Notes under the pieces: model-generated
What the model saw: the letters and a program-made list of their open reading frames with translations, nothing else
Database searches by the model: none
What the model was told of the DNA's origin: nothing
Part shown: piece by piece, positions 19,454 through 28,771 of the stretch
Numbering within the stretch: position 1 is the stretch's first letter
Layout: each line of letters opens with the position of its first letter
Made by a program: the position numbers and the translations under genes
DNA from: Roseibium aquae
GTDB lineage: Bacteria > Pseudomonadota > Alphaproteobacteria > Rhizobiales > Stappiaceae
Assembly: GCF_008711285.1 (NCBI RefSeq)
Contig: NZ_VXDC01000006.1
Coordinates: 186,001-250,000, forward strand
DNA: 64,000 nucleotides
Direction of reading: 5' to 3'

Positions 19454-19633
19454 TGAACACGCCTCGGTCAGATCGTCATGATTATGACTTGATGTATCGT
19501 GACCGGAGTGAGGCGCCCATCCCCATATGGGTACGACTCAACCTCACCGTCGAAATGTGCGGGGTCCGGCGATAACCCTGCGAGAAAGGAACCGGGTCGG
19601 ATCGTCGATGGAGCCCGCCTTGGCCCCGTTCTT

Positions 19634-20623
19634 CTAGCCGGTCTTGCGGCGCGCCCGGATCAGACTGGCCGGCGTGCTCAGAATAAGCTGCACCAGATCG
19701 ACCTGGCGGTTCACGCCCGTCTTTTGAAAAATGCGCTTGAGGTAGGTCCGCGCGGTCTCGACCGTGACCTTGCTGCTTTTGGCCGCGGCTTCGATGGTTC
19801 CACCACATGCAATTGTTTGAACCAGCGCCGCTTCAACACGGGTCAGCCCAAACAATTCCACAAGACTGTCAACCGACGGAGGCTCGAACCGGTCAGGTGC
19901 CGACAACAAGATCGCAGCACGCCCGGCTCCAAGCGGCATGACAACAACCTTCAGCTCGTCGGCTTCGTGGTCATCCAGCAATTTCACAAAGCGCGGCGCG
20001 ATGTCAGCGGACTGGATTGCCGAGTCAACGGCCTTGCTGAGCGCGTCTTGGCCCTTGGCGGTCTTGACCCGCAAATGTCCACGCGGATCCAGAACCACAA
20101 GACTGCTCGACTTTGCCAATTCATCGGCGCTGTCATTCAAATAGGCGACTTTGAGGTCCCGGCCGACAACGACCACCGCAGCCGACAAATGCGCCAGGGC
20201 CGCGCTGGCCAGATCGCCCGGATTGTCGCGGGTCAGATTCACAGCGGCCAAGGCGGCATCGATCGCCTCCACCAGATCCTCGGTGCTGGTCGGTTTGGTG
20301 AGGAACCGGAAGACCCCGGCCGAATTAATGGCAGTCATGGCCGAATCCAGATCGCCATTGCCGGTCAGAAGAATGTACTCGGTGTGGGGCGGACCAAACT
20401 CCTGGATCTGCAGGATCATTTCGAGCCCGGTCAGGCCGGGCATGCGCAAATCACTCACCACCACATCGAAGGGCTGCTCACGGAACCGCTCAACGGCCGC
20501 CACCGGGTCGCTTTCATAGTGCATGGACCAACGTCCCGACTGGGCACGCAACACGCGCCGCAGGGAACTGAGCATTCGCTCTTCATCATCCACAAAGAGG
20601 ATTCGGGATATCGACTGGTCCAT
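19634..20623 (-). CDS. Response regulator with LuxR-type DNA-binding domain
   Basis: 329 residues: a receiver (about 8-125; FVDDEE, acceptor Asp in VVSDLRMPGLTG, Lys in TKPTSTE), a middle PAS-like segment (about 145-245), and a C-terminal LuxR-type helix-turn-helix (LTRVEAALVQTIACGG then TVETARTYLKRIF). This is the only DNA-binding regulator in the signalling block, and so the likely transcriptional output of the two kinases. It lies upstream of the HDOD regulator with a 180-base gap. Confidence 0.9.
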   Translation of the reverse strand: MDQSISRILFVDDEERMLSSLRRVLRAQSGRWSMHYESDPVAAVERFREQPFDVVVSDLRMPGLTGLEMILQIQEFGPPHTEYILLTGNGDLDSAMTAINSAGVFRFLTKPTSTEDLVEAIDAALAAVNLTRDNPGDLASAALAHLSAAVVVVGRDLKVAYLNDSADELAKSSSLVVLDPRGHLRVKTAKGQDALSKAVDSAIQSADIAPRFVKLLDDHEADELKVVVMPLGAGRAAILLSAPDRFEPPSVDSLVELFGLTRVEAALVQTIACGGTIEAAAKSSKVTVETARTYLKRIFQKTGVNRQVDLVQLILSTPASLIRARRKTG

Positions 20624-20725
20624 GGGCCCGTCTTAGCACCAAATGTGTAAATCAATCCTCCACACGGGATGGGCCGACGGCCCTGTTGCTGGAAAATCGC
20701 CGGCACTGCCGCTGCGTTGCTGGGC

Positions 20726-22714
20726 CTAATGAAGGCTTGGTTCCAACGGCTCCTCCAATGACCGCGACGTGAGAACGAAGGGGGATGCATTCAGGTCCTC
20801 AAATGACATTGGCTTGCTGTAGAAATACCCTTGGGCAACCTGATAGCCGAGCGCCGCGAAGACATCGCGCTGATCCGCGGTCTCGATCCCCTCGACCGTC
20901 AGTCGCGCGTCCATCGTGTTGGCAAGCGAGCGAACGGTCTCGACAATCGACCGTGCACGATCATTCGCTATGGCTTTTGCGACAAAGCTTCTGTCGATCT
21001 TCAGTTCGTCCCAGTCGAACTCGGTCAGATAGGACAGGGCGGAATAGCCCGTGCCGAAGTCATCGAGAGAGATCGCAACCCCCATCGCCTTGATCTGCTC
21101 CAGCGTTTGGCGCACGCGTTTCGTATCGCCGATAATGACGGACTCGGTCACCTCCAGCTTCAACCGGTCCGGCTGAAGGCCGGTTTCGTCCAAAACCTCG
21201 CGGGTGAAGCGGGGCACATCGTCATTCAACACCTGCAGAACGGACAGATTGACGGACACGGTTGGGCGTCCCCGCATGGATGCCGCATCCTGGCAAGCCG
21301 TGCGCAATATGTGACGGCCGATATCGACGATGCCGCCGGCGCTTTCCGCGGCCGTGATGAACTCAAGCGGAGGAATCATGCCAAGCTCAGGATGTTTCCA
21401 GCGCGCGAGAGCCTCCATCCCGACCATCTTTCCGCTCTTCATGTCGAACTGGGGCTGATAGACAGGATAGATATCGGCGTTGCGGATCGCGGTCTTGAGG
21501 TCTTCCTCGATCCTCCGGCGGCGGCGCAGTCCGGCCCGCAAATCAGGGGTGAACTGGACCAGGCTGCCTGATTCCTTCAACCGGGCTTCATGCAGTGCCA
21601 ATTCAGCGTTCAAGGCAAGATCCCGATCACTGATACCGCCCTTAGGAGCCAGCGCCAGCCCGGCACTTCCCGACAAACGTGCGCTCATATAGGCGTTTTT
21701 CTGCGGCGCCTTGATCACTTCAAGCAGCAAAGCCGCAGTCTTGCTCAACTCGGACGCACTGCCCCCGCCCCGCAGGAGAGCCATGAATGTCGTGTTTCCG
21801 GTGCGGGCCAGCATGTTGCGCGAATCCAGAGCTTTCAGGCTCATCGACAACCGCTCCGCCACACATTCGAGAGTGCTGTCCCCCACCTGAAACCCGTATT
21901 GCTCATTGATCTGCTTGATGCCGTCGATTTTGAGCGCGACCAGCGCGAACCGCTCCGCATCGTCCACCGCCTCAAGCGCATCTGAAATGTTACGCATGAA
22001 GGCGTCGCGATTGGGCAGCCCTGTCAAGCGGTCATGATCGGCTGCGAACGCCGCCTTGTCAGAGTGTTCAGCCGCCTTCCGCCTGATCCGGCTCATGGCA
22101 GCGGACTGATAACCGGTCATCAGGAAGAATGCCGCCGCGATCCCCGCAATACCGAGAGCCAATCCCATCTGGATGTCCGCCTCGCGCATCAGGACGGCAC
22201 GGGTCTGGTTCCGGCTTTCCACCAGGGCCGTATCCATGGCAATGGCGAGCGTCATGTCCTGCGCGTCTATGCGCTCCATGGCGCTGGCAAGGCGCCGTTT
22301 GGAATGTGGCGCCTCCAGATGAACGATGGGGTGCCGCAAAGCCTTGACCTCTTGCAGAACCCGCGCGACCTCCGTGCCAGCCGCATGGACAACAGTGGAG
22401 GAACCGTTGGTCAACAGCATCTCAACGGCACTCGTGCAGGCGATGAACTGCTGAAAGGCGTGCTGCACATCCGCGATGTGATCGGCCGACCCAGGCGTTG
22501 CAAAAAAACGGGTGACGGACAGCTGAAACGCGGCCAGTTCACGGCGCACGTCGGCGATCATGAGGAGCGCCTCCTGGTCGTCAACCTTTTCGATCGCTAT
22601 GTCGGCAGCGTCATAGATATAGGCTCGGCCGAGAAACAAACCCGCCGCGCCGAGCAAGAGCACCAGCCCAAGGGCCTTGATCGGCCGGGTCAGCAGCGTG
22701 GTGAAACTCAACAT
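20726..22714 (-). CDS. Membrane EAL phosphodiesterase with inactive GGDEF
   Basis: About 662 residues: helix (about 12-33), periplasmic helical sensor (about 35-185), second helix (about 187-207), a GGDEF domain and an EAL domain. The GGDEF signature is replaced by ARTGNTTF, so cyclase activity should be absent. The EAL domain keeps GMEALARWKHP, VTESV, DDFGTGYS and VEGIET, so c-di-GMP hydrolysis is expected. I start at the ATG at 22712-22714, just before the first helix; 22762 gives a longer form. It lies 100 bases downstream of the LuxR-type regulator in gene order on the same strand, and may belong to its regulon. Confidence 0.9.
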   Translation of the reverse strand: MLSFTTLLTRPIKALGLVLLLGAAGLFLGRAYIYDAADIAIEKVDDQEALLMIADVRRELAAFQLSVTRFFATPGSADHIADVQHAFQQFIACTSAVEMLLTNGSSTVVHAAGTEVARVLQEVKALRHPIVHLEAPHSKRRLASAMERIDAQDMTLAIAMDTALVESRNQTRAVLMREADIQMGLALGIAGIAAAFFLMTGYQSAAMSRIRRKAAEHSDKAAFAADHDRLTGLPNRDAFMRNISDALEAVDDAERFALVALKIDGIKQINEQYGFQVGDSTLECVAERLSMSLKALDSRNMLARTGNTTFMALLRGGGSASELSKTAALLLEVIKAPQKNAYMSARLSGSAGLALAPKGGISDRDLALNAELALHEARLKESGSLVQFTPDLRAGLRRRRRIEEDLKTAIRNADIYPVYQPQFDMKSGKMVGMEALARWKHPELGMIPPLEFITAAESAGGIVDIGRHILRTACQDAASMRGRPTVSVNLSVLQVLNDDVPRFTREVLDETGLQPDRLKLEVTESVIIGDTKRVRQTLEQIKAMGVAISLDDFGTGYSALSYLTEFDWDELKIDRSFVAKAIANDRARSIVETVRSLANTMDARLTVEGIETADQRDVFAALGYQVAQGYFYSKPMSFEDLNASPFVLTSRSLEEPLEPSLH

Positions 22715-22979
22715 GGTCAAAACCTTCGGATCTGGCGCCCGCGCGGGCTTCACCCCATGCACAGGCTTTGGTCAATGCCGTCAAATTATGTAAAATCCCA
22801 CAGATCGATATCCTCATTTGAGGACGTTCTACCTGACCGGCCCGGCATGGTTGAGAAAAGCCTAATGCGGGTATCGCGGGGTTTTGCTGGTGGCGGAATG
22901 GCCAACCCGCCCCAAGCGAAACCATAGCGCGCATGGGATGTTCACGGAACGGACACCGATCTGTCTTACGCTCGCGGGC

Positions 22980-23873
22980 ATGAACAAGGACGTCCTCCTC
23001 CTGACCCAGGCGCTGGCCTTCGCCGCCCGTGCGCACTGCAACCAGCGCCGCAAGGGCCCGGCGCAGGAGCCCTATATCAATCATCTGATCGAGGTCATGG
23101 ACATTCTCGCCGCTGCCACCGGCGCCGAGGACACCGAGTTGCTGGTGGCCGGCCTTCTCCATGACACACTCGAAGACTGCGATGTAGGCGAAGCGGACCT
23201 CACCGCGCAGTTCGGGGAGCGCGTCAACCGCATGGTCCGGCAGAACACCGACGACATGTCGCTGCCAAAGGCCGAACGCAAAGCCCGCCGCATCGCGGCC
23301 ATGCTCGAAAAGCCGGCCGACAGCCGGATGGTGAAACTGGCCGATGTGATTTCGAATATGCGCGCCGTGGCAAGTTCACCGCCGGCCGGCTGGACGCAAG
23401 ACCGAAAACTTGCCTATCTGGCCGATTGCCGCGCCTTGCGCGCGGCGGCACGGGGCACCCACACGAAACTCGAAGAGATGTTCGACCACACCGCCTACAC
23501 GGTCGAGGCTGTCTTGAGCGGAAAAATCGACGGTGAACCGGCAGGGCTCGAGGAACACCACCTGGATCACAGGATTGGCGACCAGGTGCACAAGGTCTAT
23601 CTTGCCAACACGCGGATTGAGACCTTCGATACGGCGCTGGTCGAGCGGTTCGCCAAGGCCATCGCCGAAACCTTCCCGACCGTTGTCGTTCAGGAAGCCC
23701 ACGGGTTTTACGATGGCGTGATGCGCCCGATCCTGATTGCCCGGTTCCGGGCGGGGGAACCGGATGAAGTCGTGTCCCTGGCCCAAAGGCTGTGCCTCGC
23801 CTTTCATCAACGGTTCATCGGCATTGAAGTGGGCGGCCGGTATATCCGCGTCCATTCCGACGACACGGGCTGA
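22980..23873 (+). CDS. HD-domain protein, MESH1/SpoT-like (p)ppGpp hydrolase candidate
   Basis: 297 residues. The first ~170 match the small alarmone hydrolase type: ALAFAARAHCNQRRKG, PYINHLIEVMDIL, LLHDTLEDCDV and the later MVKLADVISNM, giving the metal-binding H...HD...D pattern. There is no synthetase or TGS domain, so it could only degrade (p)ppGpp or a related nucleotide. An extra C-terminal ~110 residues are unfamiliar. Start MNKDVLLL fits the family; ATG at 22938 is an alternative. Confidence 0.78.
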   Translation: MNKDVLLLTQALAFAARAHCNQRRKGPAQEPYINHLIEVMDILAAATGAEDTELLVAGLLHDTLEDCDVGEADLTAQFGERVNRMVRQNTDDMSLPKAERKARRIAAMLEKPADSRMVKLADVISNMRAVASSPPAGWTQDRKLAYLADCRALRAAARGTHTKLEEMFDHTAYTVEAVLSGKIDGEPAGLEEHHLDHRIGDQVHKVYLANTRIETFDTALVERFAKAIAETFPTVVVQEAHGFYDGVMRPILIARFRAGEPDEVVSLAQRLCLAFHQRFIGIEVGGRYIRVHSDDTG

Positions 23874-24013
23874 GACCCGGCCCGCGGGCTCGCACGGGGT
23901 CCGTGCCAGAAATTCGAAAATTCGGAAATTCGTCTTTCGCGGTCCCTCCATCCATCCTGAATGGTGCATGCGCCGGTTTTTTGGTATGAGACCCGACGCT
24001 CAGGAGCCCTTGC

Positions 24014-25231
24014 ATGACACCCGACCAGGCGCCCGATCTGGAAGCCCGTTTCCAGCAGGACATTTCCAACCTAATTGGTTGGCTAAGACGCGACGCGTTG
24101 CCTTTATGGTCCAAGGCTGGCCGCAACGCCGATCATGGCGGCTATGTCGAGCGGCTTGACCAGGGGGGCAGACCCTCTTTGAATGATCCCGTGCGTTCGC
24201 GCGTGCCGCTGCGCCAGCTCTATTGCATGGCCAAAGCCGGGACCCGCGGTTTTCTGGGATCCGGAGACTGGGCAGCCGCGTGCCTTGCGGATCTGGCCTG
24301 GTTCGAACGGGTGTTTCGCCGCAAGGACGGCTTTTTCGGGAACCTGGCGTCCTCCGATGCGGTGCTGATCGATCCGAGCTTCGATCTTTACAATCAGGCA
24401 TTTGCCCTTTTCGGCTATGCCGCCGCTGCCCGGGCGATCGAGAGCGCGCGCGGCGAACTGGAACACCGCGCCCTTGGCCTTTTGCATGCCTTGATCCAAG
24501 ACTACAAACACAAGGTCGCGGGATTTGAAGAAACTGTTCCGCCGTCGGCGCCGTTGCGATCCAATCCTCACATGCACATGCTGGAAGCCTGTCTGGCCTG
24601 GGAGGAGATATCGGACACCCCGGATGTATGGGTCCGGCTGGCCGACGACATCGTCGCGATGGCCTTCGACAGACTGATCGATCCCGAAACCGGAGCCCTG
24701 CACGAGTTCTTCGATCGCCAGTGGGTTCGTCTCACGGGAGAAATGTGCGCCGTGGAACCGGGTCACCAGTTCGAGTGGGCCTGGCTGATCTGGCACTGGG
24801 CCACCCGCCGGGATCAGCGCGCAGCCCACAATGTCGCGTCGCGGCTGTTCCAGATTGGCCGTCAGAACGGGGTCTGCCCGATCCGCAAGGTGGCGGTCAT
24901 GCGCTTGAACGGCGATCTTTCCATCGCAGATCCGGTGGCCCGGCTCTGGCCGCAGACCGAATGGCTGAAGGCAGCCTGCACTCTGGCGCGCACCAGCCAC
25001 GGGGAAGAACGGCAGGCCTATCTGGCAGAGGCCCGGGCCGCGTGCCACGCGCTGAGGCTTTTCCTGGAAACGGACACTCCCGGCCTGTGGTTCGACAAGA
25101 TGATGCCCGATGGGAGCTTCATCGCGGAACCTGCCCCCGCCAGCAGTTTCTATCACATCGTCTGCGCCATCTTCGAAGCTGCCGATACGGCCGGACAGCT
25201 TGAGCGGCGACTGCACGGGTCGGCAGCTTGA
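24014..25231 (+). CDS. N-acylglucosamine 2-epimerase (AGE) family sugar isomerase
   Basis: 405 residues with the alpha/alpha-barrel pattern of AGE/YihS proteins. Visible signatures are GGYVERLDQGG near the N-terminus, RQLYCMAKA, NPHMHMLEACLAWEE, EPGHQFEWAWL and WPQTEWLKA; the histidines in HMHML and GHQFEW are the family's catalytic and substrate-binding ones. It should interconvert an aldose/ketose or epimerise a mannose- or glucosamine-type sugar; the exact substrate cannot be told. It is monocistronic with about 200 non-coding bases after it. Confidence 0.88.
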   Translation: MTPDQAPDLEARFQQDISNLIGWLRRDALPLWSKAGRNADHGGYVERLDQGGRPSLNDPVRSRVPLRQLYCMAKAGTRGFLGSGDWAAACLADLAWFERVFRRKDGFFGNLASSDAVLIDPSFDLYNQAFALFGYAAAARAIESARGELEHRALGLLHALIQDYKHKVAGFEETVPPSAPLRSNPHMHMLEACLAWEEISDTPDVWVRLADDIVAMAFDRLIDPETGALHEFFDRQWVRLTGEMCAVEPGHQFEWAWLIWHWATRRDQRAAHNVASRLFQIGRQNGVCPIRKVAVMRLNGDLSIADPVARLWPQTEWLKAACTLARTSHGEERQAYLAEARAACHALRLFLETDTPGLWFDKMMPDGSFIAEPAPASSFYHIVCAIFEAADTAGQLERRLHGSAA

Positions 25232-25429
25232 TGAGATTTCCCGGCCGCCGCCACTGAAGGCAACCCCGCGGGTCCGGCGGCCGGATCGACCGGACTTGGA
25301 ACGGCTCCCGGCCAGATCGAAGCGGAACGCTCCAATCTGACTGGAAAAATGCTCACCCTTTTAAGGTGTTGAAGCATCTTTGGCTGCTTCGATTGATCGC
25401 GAAGCGATCCAACCTTGCCCGGAGACCCT

Positions 25430-25870
25430 CTAGAAGGACATGACCCGGGTATCGTCCGCCATGATGGACTCCGCCATTTCGGGTGGTTTGGCCACAGTGA
25501 CGCCATCCAGCAGCGCCTCCGGACCGGTGCCCTTGTTGGGCAGATAGATCGCACAGACCTCGACCTTGCCGCCGGCTTGCATGATCTTTTGCATCAGCCC
25601 CTGGGGGCTCATGTCCCTTGGTGCCTGACCGGCGGTTGCGCTTGCCGGCGCGTCTTTCAGCGCCAAGTCCCCGGCCGGACCGCACAGGAGGATCTGGGCG
25701 GACGCGTTTTGCTGGATCGCCTGCATGGTCAGGACCATGGCCATCAGTTGGGTCTGGGGCTCGGGTGCGGTCAGGATCGTGACCAGCTTGTCCGGCCCGT
25801 CGGCCTTTGCCGGTGCCAGGGCAAGCAATGCGCTCCCCACCAGGGCGGCTGCGAATGTCTTCAGGTTCAT
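25430..25870 (-). CDS. Periplasmic DsrE-family protein
   Basis: 146 residues with a signal peptide (cleaved about AKA-DGPDK). The remainder has the DsrE/TusD-like fold pattern (KLVTILTAPEPQTQLMA, ILLCGPAGDLAL, VEVCAIYLPNKG). DsrE relatives carry persulfide sulfur on a cysteine, and two candidate cysteines are present. It ends the cyd-sqr operon, 24 bases after the TDT gene, which suggests it receives or traffics sulfur from the quinone oxidoreductase product. Confidence 0.8.
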   Translation of the reverse strand: MNLKTFAAALVGSALLALAPAKADGPDKLVTILTAPEPQTQLMAMVLTMQAIQQNASAQILLCGPAGDLALKDAPASATAGQAPRDMSPQGLMQKIMQAGGKVEVCAIYLPNKGTGPEALLDGVTVAKPPEMAESIMADDTRVMSF

Positions 25871-25894
25871 CGTTTTCTCCTTTTCAAAGAGGGG

Positions 25895-26884
25895 TTATTC
25901 CGGAAGGCAGATTTCTCTGCGAAGGATCGCTTTGCCGGTTCGCACCAGAAGAAGGGCAATGATCGCAATCAGCAAAGCCAGCACCAATGTCCCAAGCCCG
26001 CGGTAAGTCGCCGACCCGGTCTCCTGGGCATGAACGAAACTTGCGATCGAAAGCGCTGCGACGGGGAAGGACAAAGCCCACCAGGACAGCGCAAACGGGA
26101 TGCTTCGGAAACGCTGGGCCTGCGTCACAACAATCAGGAAAAAGACATAGCCCAGGCTGAGGAGGATCTGCCCGAACGGTCCCGGGTCCGGCACCAGATG
26201 GCTCCACGCCACATAGGCGACCGCCGGCGGGGCGATCAGGATGGTCAGGGTCGGCACCAGCCGTCCGGGCAAGGGGTCATGAAAGACCAGGCGGTTCATC
26301 ACCAGGGTCAAGAGTACAAGCCAGAACAGAAGGCCCGCCGAGAAGAACAGCCAGGACAGATCGGTATAGCCCAGTTCGACCCCGGCTATCGGCACGAGCA
26401 CATTCCCGACCGCGGGGATGAACCAAGCCGGTGACAAATGCGGTGTCTGGAAGGGCCGGTGGCTGATCCAGCTTCCGATCACGGCCAGCGACAAGACTCC
26501 TTGGACACTGACGCCAATCAGCCAAATGGCCTCGGCCGCGACCGGGGAAATCGGCAGCAGCGCTGTAGCCAACAGGATCGTCGAGATGGAGATGGCCGGG
26601 AAGAAGGCAACCTTGACCGGATGGTTCCACTCGGCAACCACGGCAGACGGCATGCGGATCGCCTTGGCCAGATAGCCAACCGCCACAGCGGCCAGCAGCA
26701 GACAGGAGACGAGCAGGGCGAACCCGGACACCGTTGCGGGAAAGCCCCAGGCGCGCTCTGCGCCGCGCAAAGCCAGCGTCAATCCCAACATGCCCATGCC
26801 GATGGCAAAGAAGGTGACCGGATAGTGTTCCAGACGGGTCAATGCCCCGTCTGGAACCTGGGTATCGGGCGTGGTGGAGGACAT
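25895..26884 (-). CDS. TDT/SLAC1-family anion channel or sulfite exporter
   Basis: 329 residues, about ten hydrophobic helices, beginning with EHYPVTFFAIGMGMLGLTLA and FPATVSGFALL, typical of the TehA/Mae1/SLAC1 group. Members move anions such as nitrate, malate, tellurite or sulfite (yeast Ssu1). Given its place between the sulfide oxidoreductase cluster and DsrE, sulfite or thiosulfate efflux is the best guess, not shown. Start 26884 has GAGAAG upstream; a GTG at 26896 would add four residues. Confidence 0.8.
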   Translation of the reverse strand: MSSTTPDTQVPDGALTRLEHYPVTFFAIGMGMLGLTLALRGAERAWGFPATVSGFALLVSCLLLAAVAVGYLAKAIRMPSAVVAEWNHPVKVAFFPAISISTILLATALLPISPVAAEAIWLIGVSVQGVLSLAVIGSWISHRPFQTPHLSPAWFIPAVGNVLVPIAGVELGYTDLSWLFFSAGLLFWLVLLTLVMNRLVFHDPLPGRLVPTLTILIAPPAVAYVAWSHLVPDPGPFGQILLSLGYVFFLIVVTQAQRFRSIPFALSWWALSFPVAALSIASFVHAQETGSATYRGLGTLVLALLIAIIALLLVRTGKAILRREICLPE

Positions 26885-26892
26885 GGGTCTTC

Positions 26893-27252
26893 TCACCAGC
26901 GCGGTTGGGGTTTGCCACGGATCAGGGACTGAAGCGTGTAGACCAGGATCGCCATTCCGATGGCACCCACCACACCGACAGCAAGATACACGATCACGTC
27001 GATCGGACCGCCCAGATCGCTGATGCCGGAGTGGGTCATCACCTGAACAAACCAGATCGCGGCCACGGCACCGACCGGCATCGACAGTTGCGCCAGAAGA
27101 AACTTGCGCATGGACATGGACCGGTCACGGATCAGGACATAGAGATAGGCGGCGGTGATCGCCACCGCGACAAGCACCATGGCCCAGAACACGAAGGGTC
27201 CGAAAACCTCTTCGAAAACGGCAATCATCATGCCGGGTGTCAGCTCTTTCAC
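26893..27252 (-). CDS. Small four-helix membrane protein, DUF5368-like
   Basis: 119 residues with about three to four hydrophobic segments (VFWAMVLVAVAITAAYLYVL, MPVGAVAAIWFV, VIVYLAVGVVGAIGMAILVY). I recall such proteins as DUF5368 and as neighbours of sulfide oxidoreductases and TDT exporters, but am not certain. It has 28 bases before it and 8 after it within the operon, so it is co-expressed with sulfide oxidation. Confidence 0.7.
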   Translation of the reverse strand: MKELTPGMMIAVFEEVFGPFVFWAMVLVAVAITAAYLYVLIRDRSMSMRKFLLAQLSMPVGAVAAIWFVQVMTHSGISDLGGPIDVIVYLAVGVVGAIGMAILVYTLQSLIRGKPQPRW

Positions 27253-27280
27253 GGATCTTTCCTCCTCTTGGACGGCAGGG

Positions 27281-28606
27281 TCACGCGCGCCCGCGCAGCA
27301 TGGCGTTGTAGGTTGCCTTGAGCGCGATTTCCTTCATCAGCCAGGACACCCACAGCTCCTCCAAGGGTGCAATGACACCGGGAAAGGACGGCGTAAGATT
27401 GTTGTCGTAGTCGAACTCCACCAGCATGGCCCGGCCAACGCGGGTGATCAGCGGACAGGACGTGTAGCCGTTGTAGGTTTCGGTTCCCTCGCGGCCGGCG
27501 ATCTCGGCGACCAGATGATCCTCCACCACCGGAACCTGCCATTTGACGCTGGCCGCGGTCTTTCCCTTGGGCACACCGGCCACGTCGCCAACGGCGAAGA
27601 CATCGGCATAGCGGGTATGGCGCAAGGTCGCCTTGTCGACCTCGACCCAGCCCTCTTCGACCCACTTGCCCGTCTTCCAGGACAGCGGGCTGTTCCTCAC
27701 CACATCATGGGCGCGCATGGGCGGGACGACATTGGTGAAATCGAAGGGCAGTTCGACAGCGCCTTCCGGGGTGTTGAAAGTGGCGATCTTCCGTCCCGGA
27801 TCAATGGCCGTCATGACGTGATTGTAGACACTCTTGACCCCGCGATCCTCATAGAGCATTCGCACCTTCTCGTTCACAATGGGAACGGAGAAGAAGCTTG
27901 CGTTGTGGGCGGCATAGACCATCTCGACCTTGCCGCGATTGCCTTTGCGCCGTGCGTAGTCTTCGGTCAGAAAGGTGTATTTGAGCGGCGCACCGGCGCA
28001 TTTCATTTCCGTCGCCGGCCGTGTGAACAGCGCAACGCCGCCTTCATCGGTAAACCGATCCATGGCAGCCCAGGTTTTGGCCGCGTAGTCCGGCCCTGCG
28101 TAGACCGACCCGATGCCGTTGGTGCCGATCAGATCGACGGACATTCCGTCGATGGCGTCGTAATCGAGTTTGAGCCCGGTCGCGACGACCAGATAGTCAT
28201 AGTCGAGTTTCGTGCCACCGGACGTCGTCACTGTCTTGGCTTCCGGGTCGATCTCCTCGGCGCTTTCCGCGATCCAGTTCACCGAACGCGGCAACCAGTC
28301 CGTGGTCTTGGTCACGGAATAGCCGGAGGGCTTGAGACCGGCAGCAATCAACGTATAGCCAGGCTGATAGTAATGATCCTGACGCGGATCGAGCAATGTG
28401 ATCTCAGCCCCGTCGAGCCGGTCCGTCAGCCGGTTGGCCAGCGCCGTTCCAGCCGCACCAGCCCCGAGAATGAGAATCTTGGCCTTGGTCTCGACCGGAG
28501 CGGCAGAGGCTGGCGCAGCGGTCAGACCGGATCCGAGACCAACAGCACCGCCGCCAAGAGCGGTGAGTTTCAGAAAATTTCGCCGATCGATAGAAGTCTT
28601 ATCCAT
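27281..28606 (-). CDS. sqr: Type II sulfide:quinone oxidoreductase with Tat signal
   Basis: 441 residues. An RRNFLKL Tat signal (about 8-14) and hydrophobic stretch precede the FAD-binding ILILGAGAAGTALANRL. The redox cysteines occur as EMKCAGAPLKY and YTSCPLITR, which match the mitochondrial SQOR/type II enzymes; the third cysteine of type I SQRs is absent. The enzyme oxidises sulfide to persulfide and reduces quinone. The twin-arginine signal implies a periplasmic location. Its start overlaps the cydX stop by 8 bases, tying sulfide oxidation to a bd-type oxidase, an enzyme class resistant to sulfide. Confidence 0.88.
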   Translation of the reverse strand: MDKTSIDRRNFLKLTALGGGAVGLGSGLTAAPASAAPVETKAKILILGAGAAGTALANRLTDRLDGAEITLLDPRQDHYYQPGYTLIAAGLKPSGYSVTKTTDWLPRSVNWIAESAEEIDPEAKTVTTSGGTKLDYDYLVVATGLKLDYDAIDGMSVDLIGTNGIGSVYAGPDYAAKTWAAMDRFTDEGGVALFTRPATEMKCAGAPLKYTFLTEDYARRKGNRGKVEMVYAAHNASFFSVPIVNEKVRMLYEDRGVKSVYNHVMTAIDPGRKIATFNTPEGAVELPFDFTNVVPPMRAHDVVRNSPLSWKTGKWVEEGWVEVDKATLRHTRYADVFAVGDVAGVPKGKTAASVKWQVPVVEDHLVAEIAGREGTETYNGYTSCPLITRVGRAMLVEFDYDNNLTPSFPGVIAPLEELWVSWLMKEIALKATYNAMLRGRA

Positions 28607-28754
28607 GGCGCCCCCTCCCCGTATCGGAGGTCTCACCCCTTGCCTGAGCGTCAGCGAACACAGCGTTGTCCTGCTGGAACTCAAGCCACATCGCGTTCAC
28701 CACGGCGAACATCGCGGCAGCGAACAATCCCAATATCCAGGCAAAATACCACAT
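28599..28754 (-). CDS. cydX: Cytochrome bd small subunit CydX
   Basis: 51 residues beginning MWYFAWILGLFAAAMFAVVN and continuing AMWLEFQQD, the standard CydX pattern of one helix starting MWYF(A/S)W and ending in a conserved Glu. GAGGAGG lies a few bases before the ATG at 28752-28754. It sits 17 bases after cydB and overlaps sqr by 8 bases. The C-terminal tail (about 31-51) is longer than usual and may partly reflect coupling to sqr. CydX stabilises the haem d site of the oxidase. Confidence 0.9.
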   Translation of the reverse strand: MWYFAWILGLFAAAMFAVVNAMWLEFQQDNAVFADAQARGETSDTGRGRHG

Positions 28755-28771
28755 CGTTTCCTCCTCTTTTT

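Noticed and set aside
24104-25216. 370-residue frame antisense to the AGE epimerase
   Set aside because: Shadow of a well-conserved gene, with no domain or ribosome site.
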